From assembly GCF_017562075.2 (NCBI RefSeq), contig NC_054084.1, positions 26,922,308 through 26,986,307 on the forward strand: 64,000 nt of DNA, read 5' to 3'. The first letter of the stretch is position 1; each line of letters opens with the position of its first letter. The DNA is from Anopheles merus (taxonomy: Eukaryota > Arthropoda > Insecta > Diptera > Culicidae). The notes beneath the pieces are model-generated. The model did no database searches. It worked only from the letters and a program-made list of their open reading frames with translations, and was not told the DNA's origin. Below are positions 50,919 to 62,655 of the stretch, one piece after another. The translations under genes were made by a program, and so were the position numbers.

Positions 50919-52530
50919 TCCCGGGATAGCTCACTGGTAAAACCAGGCAGTCCCCAGCCAGTTTGCATCCAAACTGGAGCTAGCAGCTTGTTTGTCCCGT
51001 GCAGAGAGATCTCCAGTGCACTGCTTGCTCGGTAGCAGTAAAAGAAAATTCGTAAAAAGGCAAGCTTGAGACAGGGATAAGCGAAATATGCCAATTTCCC
51101 TTCGGCAAACCCTTGAAATTCAATTTATCTTACTGTGCGTATGTGCCCGTTTCGCGCGTTTTTGGCGCGTAGCTGGACGCCCTTTTTCGGATGGGGCCCT
51201 TTCTTTTGCATTTTGTATAATGTTCTTTACACAACATCCGACACAACACACACACACACCACTCTAGAACGTTCCGTCCGGGGTTTTCCCCCATTTGCCC
51301 TACCCATTCATAAGGAACGTACGGTGCCCACCCAGCGCATGATGATGATGGTGTTGATAAGCGAAGAAAAATAACCAACAGCAGCATTGGCGAGGGTGAA
51401 AGCGAAGCAGCTAAACCCCACTCATGAACTCTCGTGGGGCTGCCGGAGTGGAGTGGGTGGCTGCTGTGCGTGGGTATACCATCGTATGCCAAACGCAAGC
51501 CTTCCACCATCGACGGCACAACATCCGTATGCTTGGCGGAAACAAATGAACTGGGGGAGTTGAAGTAAAGCACCCGCCAGGCTTATCGGGGTGTATATCG
51601 ATGCGTTCAGCAGCAAGTGAAACAATCCTTGGGCAATGTTTGAAATTCGTCTTACGCATCGCCGCCAAACGCGGGAAGACCAATGGAAAAATCCCCCGTC
51701 GGCGAAGCTCTTCTACTGTCCAAAACTCTTTCGCCTGGAAGGAGCTACGAGGGAGCGAAACGGTACAGTCCCTGCCGGTCCCGGAAGTGGTGCCAGACAT
51801 AGCAGGATGCCGAAAATACGCCCCGGAACCCCTCTCACGGCGTAAGGGTTTCTCACATACACACACACACGCACACATACTCGCGTCACAAGCGCTCCTG
51901 CGTTGGCGTATAAGAAGCGGTGAAATTCCGGTCGGCTGCGGGTAGTTTATCATAATTCTACCATTAGGCGTAAATATATTATCATTATTGTGATGAATTA
52001 TTAAAATCCACCCGATCGGCCCCCGGGCAGCCAGCGAGGGAGCCGAGTGTTTGGGGTTTTGGGGTGGCCCGTTTCGAAAACTAGTCAAACCCAGCGGTTG
52101 TTACGAAGGTGAACCGACCTCACCCAGTCCAGCAGGGATTATTTTTGCTTCTTTCCAGGGACCCTTTGCTAGCTACCTTGCTTTGCAGAAGTTTGCCCTC
52201 CACGTTGGAGGAGGAAATTATGTTTCTCGTTACACGTATTAGGTTTGGTGTGTGAGTTTTTGGAATAAGAGGGGAGAAATCGGCTTTGAAATCCGGGAAG
52301 TAATTAGGCTGGTGGTTTGTACAACGATTTGCTGGAAGTGTGCCGTTGATTTGTGCACAGAATTTTTCTACCACGTGGTGAAATGTTATTACAAATACAC
52401 AATTGTGACACCTTGGGATAAGGGAAGTGTTTGGGTTCACTAGTTAACAGGTTAGTGCCATGGGTAAACATTTATTTCGAGTTACCTTGTCGTGGGAGCA
52501 AATGGATAAAAAAAACGATGAAATGGGCTC

Positions 52531-52794
52531 TTAAGCTCTGTTTAAAGATATATTGTTTTGTTGAAATATTTTACTTATCCTTAGAATAATACCTGCCGCC
52601 CTGTTAGCCTTAGCAATTACCGAGCCAACCTCTATGTCCAAACAAAGACAATTGTCAAGCAAGACGTCTAAAGCTCTCAGTGGCTCAGATCGTGGTAAAG
52701 GCATGCCAGAAACTTCAGCATAGAAGGCAAACTTTATGATGGGTTTCTTTGCAGAATCTTTAAAAACTTTCACCTCTTTGGATACTTCGATCAC
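52531..52794 (-). pseudogene. Non-LTR retrotransposon reverse transcriptase relic (Jockey-like)
   Basis: The minus-strand frame of 87 codons resembles the end of the RT palm/thumb region of Jockey-type LINEs. There the family pattern is a Phe-rich strand, a short hydrophobic strand, then a segment like (R)DLGV-hLD, followed by a block containing KANR and an RIS-F run. Here I see ALDVLLDNCLCLD, IAKANRAAG and ILRISKIF in the right order and spacing. The catalytic YADD box and endonuclease are not present nearby, so it is a short dead fragment. The assignment is from memory of the family pattern and is moderate. Confidence 0.4.
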
Positions 52795-53817
52795 AACGTC
52801 CTAGAAGCCTGTACGATTGCTAGAAACATCCCAACAACAGCGCACCCAAAGCCATGAGCCACCGTTGCTGAGTGCTTTACCAGCTACCCTCCACCGGCAG
52901 AGCTGTTTTCGGTGTTAATAAACAAGGAGATTAATATCAATTTCCATTAGAATCAACCTTACACACGCGGGCGCGCGAGCGCACCACCGAAGAAAAGCGG
53001 CAGCAAGAAGGATTGTTTCCTCTCTCGCAGCTGGTTAGGGTTGCAGGCTGCATCAGCACAGTGCAGCATCATTGTGTAGCGAGCTTGCCGTAATATGCAG
53101 TAACATTCTACGAAACCAACAAACCGCTGCAACGTCGATGGAATTGGAGCCGTTGCTTCGACCAACCGAGATGCACGCCATGCATCTATCATCATCGAGC
53201 GCTGAGATGCGAGGATGCATGCCAGAGTTCGCATCGCTGTAATAGCGACCGTACGAAGCCATTTGTTGGTTGGAAGCTCGGTTGGCTAGAATCCACTTCC
53301 CACTACCCATTTGGATCTGATCCTCGCGGGGATGGTTAGGAAGCCATTGCTGCGGGATGACCATGAACAGTAGTTAGCCCGTAGTAACCGGCACAACCAG
53401 CGCATGGTGCGATGCGATAAAGTGTATGTCAAAGTGTCAGCAGCTGTTAAGGGTAAATTGATAAATAGCCACAACGTTCGCTGCTGGTTTGATGCTTTGC
53501 ACCAAACTTTGAAAATGGCTCATGCGGAAATCTTTAAGAACATGTTTGACTTTAAAAGAAACTTAAACCAACCTTTCGAGCATCGTTCGAGCTCCGTACG
53601 GTGAAACCTTTGCGCTCTTTTAATTGACATTGACGTTTTGTGCGCAAATTTCAAACGATAGATAATTTTACATCGTAAAATTAATTGTTTAAATTGAAGT
53701 AAGCTCTCAGCTTCCAACAAAGCACCAGCCCATCGCCATCGCTTTCGCCATTCTTTCACTGCAAAACATTTTAATTAACTTCACCTTCACCACCAATGGC
53801 TACTTTCGATCCTTGCC

Positions 53818-53819
<2 letters not shown>

Positions 53820-53878
<59 letters not shown>
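53820..53878. repeat. (CT)n microsatellite, pure
   Basis: 59 bases of uninterrupted CT dinucleotide. Confidence 0.97.
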
Positions 53879-53881
<3 letters not shown>

Positions 53882-56800
53882 AACTCTCAGCGCCCACTCC
53901 CGTTGACCTATAACTTTGCGAAATTGAATTGACTCGAGAGAAAACTTTGCAAATAATTTGATTGATATTCGTTAGCGAAGGATCGGCACATCGATAGCGA
54001 CCGCTCGGGAAGCGCCCGAAGCTTAACGTTGTCTCCAGTGTTTCGAGAGCGTTTCATCAAAACTAACGACTCCCAGCGGAAATCGGACGGGCGGATGAAG
54101 TTCGGGCGGGCGTTCAAGACGGGGAGGGCAAACTTTTGCTCCCGATCGTAAACTAGAAAGTTGTTCAGTAGGAACATAGAGACCGTGGCAAAGAGACACC
54201 CAAACAGACCTCGCACCGCCAACATGACGCAAAGGCTAAAGGTTTGGAAAGTGTCCTCAGCCAAACAAGCAAATTAAGGAGCAGAAAAACAAAGAACGAA
54301 AGAAGCGGCGGGAGCGAAATTGGAAACGATGGCAAACGATTCGAGCGGTCTCGTTATTTCAAGGCGGCAGGCGGATGATCTAGAATTGGATTCAACCAGC
54401 TGCACACCCCAGAATGGAGTGAGGCAGCTCCGCTGGTTGGCGTAACCCTGAGGGTGGAACTTTTCACTTCAAGATTTGTCCACAATTCAAATCACAATCC
54501 AAAAGCCCTCACAGCCCACGCTCCTTGCGCCGCAAATACGCCGAAATACGGTCATTTTCTCGGTCACCAATCAACAAACACACAAAGCACTCAAAACTCT
54601 GTGCCAGGGGTGAAAGTTGGACAGCAACAAAGGAAAATAATATGAAAAAACACTCCTCCGGATGACACAAACACAAACTACTTTCCACTGATGTAAGGGT
54701 CCTCCGGTCAGAAGAAAGGGAGCGAATCCGAACCCTCCCAAACTTTTGGGGCATCGAAAAAAGCAACCACTGCCCCCGCCTAGCCTGCTTTATGTTGTGC
54801 CTTGCAATAAGCGCCGTGTGTTTCGTTTGAGAGGCAACACAAATAGAGCTTCATCCCGCTCCCGCTTAGCATACAAAACGAAACGAATTCTTACAGAATT
54901 AACAAACAAACCGACCGGACTAAACTGAACGGGCAGCGGCCAAACTGACACACTGTTGTTTCCCGCTAACCACACTACATCCTTCAACCACCATCATCAA
55001 CGGCGGGGGCGCCCCGAGAAGGGCGCGAAAGTCATTATGCCAATTTTATTGAGTGAAAACTGTTTGAACCACTTAGCAAAGCGTGGGACCGATAAACGGT
55101 ACCGAACGGTCTGCACGGCGTCCTATTTTGGTGGAAGAATAGCAAAAAAGAAAGACAAATCGATCTTTCCTTTCCATTCGTTGGGAGTGCCAGCTTGGAG
55201 CACCAGTTTGAGGCGCACATGGCGATGGAATCTGTCCAGCGTTTGTGTGTCAAAACAGCGGGAAGCGACAGATTGATGTGTGGTGAGTTCGATCGTGTGT
55301 TTTTTTTTTTCGCTTTCCGAAGATTCACCATCCCAAAAGTCACTAGAAGGTCCCTTTGCTCGCTCCGGTGCAGAGAAGCCGAGAGTTGTGTAGGCGCGCT
55401 TCACATGAGTTGTTTTTCCCGCCGACCATTCAAACCAAACATTGTCACCGGCTGGAAGGAACCGCACCGAGGGTGGGAAAAGTTGTCAATTGTTGTCCCC
55501 TGCTAGGTTCACCATTTCTTCTCTCTACTTTCAGCTTCTTTCTTTGACAGTCGAAAGCATTTCCACCGTAGATTGTGAGTGGGATTCGTCAATGGTAGGA
55601 AAGGACAGCAGGCCTCGAACAATGGCAATTGGAACATTCGGGAAGGGAAACCCACGACCAGAACTTTTCGATAAGCTTGTTTGCCCAAAGCGTTAGCGTG
55701 CCATCATTACCGATGGTAGAAGACCGCACGGGCAGATGGTAGCCTCGTGTTAATAATATCGCCAACGACAGCGATGATTCTCGCACAGACTGCCATGTCT
55801 GCTTCCGTACAGTGGCTTAGGCAGATGTCTCTTCATCCCTCTCTCAAGGTTTTGCTTGGTGGCTTTTGGAGTGCTGTATGAAATGTCACAACACCACAAA
55901 ACCATTACTGTGAGAACTGTTTGACAGCTATCACCTAGCGAGCGGTCAGTTTCGTCTGTGCTCATCCATCGGGTTATCGGATCAGATTCTGAGCAACAAA
56001 GAAAGGATACAGGTTCTAAAGGCTATTTGTCTTTCATGGAACAAAGACAGTGACAAAAATCGCCAAAATAGAAGAAAAATTGCTATTCCAGCAAGAGCTC
56101 AGCGACGAGACAAACTCGGCACGGCGATACAAACAGCGCTCAATTCCTAATCGGAAGTGAAAAATCACATGAAATTTAGTTTTTTCACAGAAATCACACA
56201 TTGCAAAACAGTTCGCAAGCATCTTGATCACGGTGAAACTGGCACCCGAAATTGGCTTGTTCTGCTCGCACGGGAAAAGCTAGTTTGTTTCGCCACGGAG
56301 AGAGAAAAAAAATCACCAATCCAGGTCAACAGTATTTACTCGCTTCTCCCATGGGGGAGGAGACAGTCCCAGAGATCTCCCAGCACTAATCCTCCCATTC
56401 TTTTAGGTGTCTTATGGTGTGGTACATTCGGTAGCAAACGTACTGGGAGACCCTAGTTTCTCACCCGTAACTGTCCACTCCGGAGCTATGAGCTGAAGGT
56501 TCAGCGAAACCGGGACGGTCACACACACACTCTATCCACAAGCTAAAGCCTTTTAGCCCTCTGATCCGGCGTATGTGTCCCCATCCGTGCATGTTCGGAC
56601 ACGGACCATACCGCACGCCGTATCTTCGCCGTACTTGCCACCCCCTTCTCTACACTGCATGTTATAATAAGAAAATGAATGGAGGATCAGATTGTGCCAC
56701 GATACGGATAAAATTGATACTCGAATCCTTCTTTCCTTCCGACCGGCGGCTGGCCGAGGCATCCGTGAAGAGTTATGAGCAACGTTGAACGATTGGGAGC

Positions 56801-57605
56801 AAACCAGCTTGGGACGAGCACGGGGACACATTCCAAAGAAACACATTCGCTGTCCGGGGTTTCGGGTGTCTATAAATACCTTTGCCGCTGTTCTGTTCTT
56901 CGCCCGTGTGCTCGCCCGGCACATAATCACACGATGCTATCTTTCCGGGTTTAGCTTTCCGGAGGAATGGTCGGAGTTTCGGGTCGACATTTTCTGGACG
57001 CTCTTTCTGGGGCACGGAGGCTTTTCTCGCTCGGCCACACCGGGCCACCGATGGTGAAGATACCGTCCGTTCTCGGGGAACAATGTCGTGCATTGGACGC
57101 AGTCCTACCGGTGTTCCATGTATTCCTCTCTATCTTCGAACGATCTCGAGCTAGCGAGAGTGTCCCGAGGTTGCCCTCCTTCGATAGTACGTTCCAACTA
57201 CGAAACAAAAAATCTATTCTACTTTGCCTGATTGGTTCGCTGTGTTTCTAGCCACGTACGAGGTGATTTTTTTCGGCCCCTACCACTGAGCCCCGTCGCC
57301 TGGCGAGGCGTAACTCGTAGGTCGAAAAATGGTGCGACTAGCAATAACACGCAGTCCACAGTCCAACACAACAATAACAAAAAACGGTTCAACTTTATCG
57401 GATCACAATCATCCCCTTGCTTCATCTCTATCGAGTGTGTAACGGTGTACGAGTGAAAGCAACGGTGAAAAGACATTTATAAGACACCTCGAGCGGGCTC
57501 GAGACGACTACACATGGTAGAGTAGCGTAACAAAAAAACGCCACAAAAAACGCCACACAACTTCGATCGAACCGAAATCACCCAACGTTAGCGTTAACAG
57601 TAATA

Positions 57606-57653
57606 GGCTCATCCTGTCCTGGGTCAGTTACGCAGCTCGCAGCAGGATGAGCC
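57606..57653. other. 11-bp perfect inverted repeat (RNA hairpin candidate)
   Basis: GGCTCATCCTG (57606-57616) and CAGGATGAGCC (57643-57653) are exact complements around a 26-nt spacer. The 48-nt stem-loop is short for a microRNA precursor. It could be a structured RNA element or a palindromic binding site. Confidence 0.45.
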
Positions 57654-58026
57654 GGCTGACTTTCAGCCCGGGAGCCGCTGCTGTTTGTCCACCGGCTGTT
57701 TCGCGGGCGGGCTGGAACGACTGAACGGAAGTAACTTCAGTTTTTATTTGGCTTTTAGATAAATCACGTCAATTTATGGACTGACTGCGGATAGAAAATG
57801 GCTAGAAAAGTTTCACGTGGGCACCCGGGCCAAAATGGAATTGAATGTTTCCTTACTGTTGTGTTTGTTACGACACATGTAAGACTTTTTTTTGGTCTGT
57901 CCACAGTTAACCAATGGAGAAGGAATGATATAAAAAACGATCGATTCACAAAATCGTAACGTGTCAGAAAGTTAATAGATGAAGGCGGTGGTTACTTTTG
58001 GGCCCGTTCGGTGGGAGAGGGATCGA

Positions 58027-58043
58027 AGTCCCCTTCGGGGACT
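58027..58043. other. 7-bp GC-rich hairpin with TTC loop
   Basis: AGTCCCC (58027-58033), loop TTC and GGGGACT (58037-58043) form a compact stable stem. No T-tract follows, and it is not part of a recognisable tRNA. Confidence 0.4.
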
Positions 58044-59179
58044 ATAATTTAAGTGATCATTGCGCTTAATAGTTTTATGCGGGATAAAGTCAACCTGCTT
58101 CATCTGTCGCTTAGCGTAATGATATTGTCGCACTGCAAATCTCACCATACAAAACCGTACAACCACAATCGAAGCATATTAACTAGCACCTAATCCACTT
58201 TCCCAAGAGAAGATAGTTTTGGCTTGCAGATTTGGCTGCAGCGAAGCATTGGCCCTCCCTAAAGCGAGAGGTTTCTTTGTCTCTGAAGAAGCATTCCTAC
58301 TTGTGTTCCTTTTCTATTCACCCCAATGTTTGTGGATCGTATAAATTCATGAAATCATTTCACAAACAATAACAGCAAACACCCGCGAAAAATGCGGTCC
58401 CCGCTGGGCTGGGAAGAGCGAACAGAGCGGAGGGATATAAATATTCTGCGTATCTCAATATTTTGCACAGAACACAACCCACCAGCCAAAAAGGCACCCT
58501 ACTCGTATGCAAATGCTCGTGTGTTGCAAATGTGGCCGCAAATGCTACTGCTGCACTTTTCAGAAGCGAACTGATCGGTCACCAAATGACCGGCGAACAA
58601 AGCGTAACAAAGACTGCAACTGACAAAAAAGCAAACAAACCAACCGCGAACCACATTGGGAAGGCAAAACGGCAAAGAAACAAAACTGTCTGTGTAAGCA
58701 AATCGGGAGGGATATTTTTTATTTTTTGCTATGGTCCACCAAATACGATCGGTGAAAGATTACTGTCCCGGACTGGGGCACTTCGTTTTGGGTGAGTGTG
58801 CTCCTCTTTTTCATTGGTTCGTTTCGGTCTACTTCGAAAGCCACTTAAACCACCGCAACGGGCAATGGTATGTCCTGCGTTCGGATGCTTTCTTACTTCT
58901 CCTGCCCGGCCAGTATGCTCCTCGCTGCTGAGCGCACTTCTTGTGCGGTGGGAAATCCACCGCAAGGTATCCATTTATCCGACTGACTAGCGCTTAATTG
59001 ATATGCAGCGAGCGTTATCCAATGCGAAACCAGGGCTGGGAGGTGAGGCTGCGCCTTCGCTGCTCTCAAAAGAAAATGCCGCCAGTTTTCACAATTTTCA
59101 TTTAGCAGCACGTGCATCACACAATCACTGGGAGTCCCTGGGATTCCGGGACCTCGAGCGGTCCACTGCATCCACCACA

Positions 59180-59228
59180 ACGACGCCGACGACGACGATG
59201 ATGATGATGATGATGATGACGATGATGT
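59180..59228. repeat. (GAY)n trinucleotide run
   Basis: GAC units shift to GAT units over about 45 bases. It is a simple-sequence repeat outside any supported CDS. Confidence 0.85.
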
Positions 59229-62200
59229 GCCATTTCATTTCTTCGGACGGTTCGGTTCGGTTCAGTATAGGATGGACCTGCCCGTAGAGTGCTTTGTGGC
59301 ACTCCCGATGGAATTGATTATAAATGTAGATTGCGATTTTATATGCATATTGCCTTTGTTGACTGGGAACCAGGCGCGGGAGCCGCGTACGGCGATCGCA
59401 CAGCTCTGCCAGTAACACACGCACGATTCTTAGTGACATGCTCAGGTGAGAGGTGTCCCACGGTGCTACACTTACTACCCTGGTACGGTGCTGCAGTTTT
59501 ATATGGATGGCTCGCACGACCCACGGCACATCACGAACGTCACCGGCAGCACACGCAACACACCGGTGGATGGCCACTCGAGATCCGCTTCGTTAGTGTG
59601 AGCTAACTTTGACGTGACTTGAGCCACACCGGCTGCGCTCACAAGGGAAAGCCACGAGTCCACCAAGGTTTGCCCAAGCCCATTCCATTGTTAATCAGTA
59701 TTAGCTCTTGAGGGGTTTGGTCCGCGAGAAAAAGGTGCGTTGCAGATGTCCCGTCTACGTTGCAACGCAACACTGCAGAACAAACCGTTTCTCAGTGGAC
59801 ACCTCTTAATCCTGGTGCTAGAGGGAGCTTAAATGAGCTTTTACAGCTTACCCACGAGTCACGATCTCGGTGTTTCGTTCGGGAATCGTTCAGCAAATTT
59901 TGCTTAAGTACATTATTTCTGCAATATAATTTTCTAATGATATTAGATCAAAATATAAGGATCCATTGAATTTTGTACGTAATTCTTTATTAATTTGAAG
60001 TTATGTTTGTGTTGGTTGTGCTCTACTTCTCACAGATGGTAATGCATTATTTATTTTATATGAATCGAATGTAATTGTAAATGTAAAGGAAACATGCAAA
60101 TATTCACTTTATTTGCGTTTTTTAGCTTAATTTTTGCGTAATTTTGTATTATTTATTTGGTTAAAAACTGCTCCAAGTATTCATTCCCAATCCAAATAAT
60201 AACTTTTCTTTTAAATGTATAATTTTGTCATCAATCTGTATTGTTAAACATTAGAATCAGACACATGTGCATTTATATAAACTTTGGACCAAACAATCAA
60301 TAATTTTAAATACGTTACATTCTGTTAAATCTTCCATGTTGGTCAATGAAACTCGAATAAAAGGTACATTCCCCAAAAATACACAATGCACAGTCAGCGC
60401 AAGTACACACTCTGCTTCCAGAAACCAGCTTCCGTCCAGCAAAACTATTGATGGATTGCCGCCAGCATGAAAATCGTAGTATCAACAGCAAAAGCCAAAC
60501 TGCAGGATACGACCGGCCCTTAGCCCGAACGCACGCTCATCAATCATTTAAATCCATTCAATTAATCCTAGTGGTCATGGTACCGACCAGACGCTAATCT
60601 ATTATGAAAGCCCCAGCGGTCCCGGATGGGAACGGACCGGCGGGAGCTTTACTGCTTAATGCCGGCAGCATTAAGTAGTCTGTATGGATAATGTTTTCCC
60701 ATAATTCGTAGTTAAATTTATACCAGGTTTTATTTAAATCAGTACCATTCCAAATTAGTTCGCATTCAATTTTTAAATGGAGGAAGGGAAAATACAACAC
60801 AGAGAAGAAAAAAAAAACAAAATCCACAGTAATTCCGAAGGGGGACTTGCATTATTTTCTCAACCGATCACAAATTATTCTAATACCTCGCCCAGCAATG
60901 CAGCGGGCACTGTCAGCGTGCGGCATGTGATAAATTACGATTGCAAAATCTGTCCAACTGCTCGCTGTCAGCTTCAGTGACAGCTACCAACGGCCCAGCA
61001 CCCACCGGACCAATCCCGGGGTGTACCGTTGGACAGCAATCAAATCTATCGTTGACCTCGAAAAATGAATACGCATCCCTTGCATCACACGCATACACAC
61101 GCACCTGCATCTAATTTGCACCTCACATTCAAATTGCAGCCATTCGATGGGAACCGTTTTCGCAACGAGCCGTGGGTACCGGTGCGGAGGGGCTTAAGTA
61201 ATTCCGTGCACCGTGAAAATTATATTTCACTCCCGATCGCACCGTGATTTTCCAGCTCGGGCCGGCCTGTTTTGTACGAGTAAATGGAAATGGGTGGGAT
61301 TTATTATTCTACCTACGACCAGCATGTGATGGCTGTTTGGCCGTCCTGCAAAGGCCCGTCGCACGGCACGTTGCTGGTGCATGGAAAGCGTCGAGCGACC
61401 GGTAGCGTTTGACGCACGGGTGCAAACCTAATTAAACTTGAATAAATGCATGTGTCGGAAATATAGCACGATTTGTCATATCAAACATTTAATTAAATTT
61501 CGAAATCTCTATAATGGAATAATCGGGAAACAAACAACAAGTTCTGCGCAAAGGCAGGAGCACACATCGTACTCGGCTGGGCGATGCACAAGTGTGTTTG
61601 TGCGTGTATATGCTAAGCACTGTAGTGGAACAAGAAACACAAGCTGGGACCATGGTTCCGGTGAATGTATCTCTCTAACGCACCTGCTGCATTCGGTGGC
61701 GTAGTTGTTTTGCAGGAAGAAAAGCTTCATCCTTGATGAATTATACAGATTGAAAGGGGGATATTGAATCCTAAGCAACAAGCAATCAGTGCAAGGGAAT
61801 GGTTTTCGTTGAACATCATTTCTACTATTAAACTGATGCCAGTGAAACGCGTTCGTTACTACTAAAAACGTACAAATTAAAATCAAACACTCCAAATTAA
61901 GAACTAACAAGCTATATAACAATAGAATAGAATAAGGTACTCAGACTCTCTCAGTCAAACTCGCTCAAAGTGATCAAATATTACTAAGCGCGATTTTGGA
62001 GAGTTTTATCATTCATCGAGAATCAACTCTTCACTGAATTCTTTAATTTTTGAATGTTTGCATTTAATGTACAGTTTTTTTTAATGTTTGCATTTACATC
62101 ACAGTGTTTTCTGCGATTTATTAGTTGTTTCTCGTAATTGTTTGCATCGTATCACGATTTATTCACCGTATCTCATAGTTTTGTTTGGTTCCTGTGATTG

Positions 62201-62433
62201 GTCATCGTAGTATTGAAAAACAAAACAAATTATCCTACAAAATCTGGAAAACTTTCTATAAATCGCGATAACTATTCAAAAACACATGTGAGAATCATCC
62301 AAATAATTTTGGAGGGGAACCATAAACCCTTGGGAAGCCTTTTAAGCGAGTTGAAGAAAAATATTGAAATTAAATGTCATAGGACTATTTTCGTTTCATG
62401 GAAGGAATTATAGTAGTTTTATATCAATAAGCA

Positions 62434-62642
62434 ATTAGCCGGTCTCATGGTACAGTCGTCAACTCGTACGACTTAACAACATGCCCGTCATGGGTTCAAG
62501 CCCCAAATAGACCGTGCCGCCATACGTAGGACTGACTATCCTGCTATGGGGGGAAATCAATAAGTCACTGAAAGCCAACCCCACAAGTGTGTTGGCAGGC
62601 CTTGACCGGCATCGGTAGTTGAGCCAAAGAAGAAGAAGAAGA
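62434..62642 (+). mobile_element. tRNA-derived SINE, copy 2 (SINE200-like)
   Basis: This is the same element as at 39496: A box at 62448-62459, B box at 62493-62503 and an AAG-triplet tail. Target site duplications of 13 bp with one mismatch flank it (62421-62433 and 62643-62655). I count about four substitutions against copy 1, for example within the CCCC(A/G)AATAG and CAAGTG(T/G)GTTGG segments, so both copies look young. The orientation is the same as copy 1. Confidence 0.88.
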
Positions 62643-62655
62643 ATATCAATTAGCA

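Larger units (their letters stand above)
46063..52530. other. Non-coding stretch, no gene recognised
   Basis: The contents are a long GT tract (46844-47071), an AT-rich sector (47.5-48.4 kb), an AT-rich island with an AAAT run (49.7-50.35 kb; AAAT units about 50039-50070), and an 8-bp perfect inverted repeat (50891-50918). Small open frames on both strands have no domain content. Confidence 0.5.
52795..62433. other. Non-coding stretch, no gene recognised
   Basis: Many short open frames lie on both strands, with none carrying a recognisable domain. The contents are a pure CT tract (53820-53878), two perfect hairpins (57606-57653 and 58027-58043), a GAT/GAC triplet run (about 59180-59228), and AT-rich islands (59.93-60.4 and 61.9-62.4 kb). 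GC-rich sectors at 53.9-54.3 and 56.7-57.2 kb explain the longer overlapping frames there. Confidence 0.45.

Noticed and set aside
58000..58050. tRNA-like stretch with a GGATCGAAGTCC segment
   Set aside because: No A box or cloverleaf can be drawn. The B-box-like motif has an extra base, and the region folds instead as a simple 7-bp hairpin.
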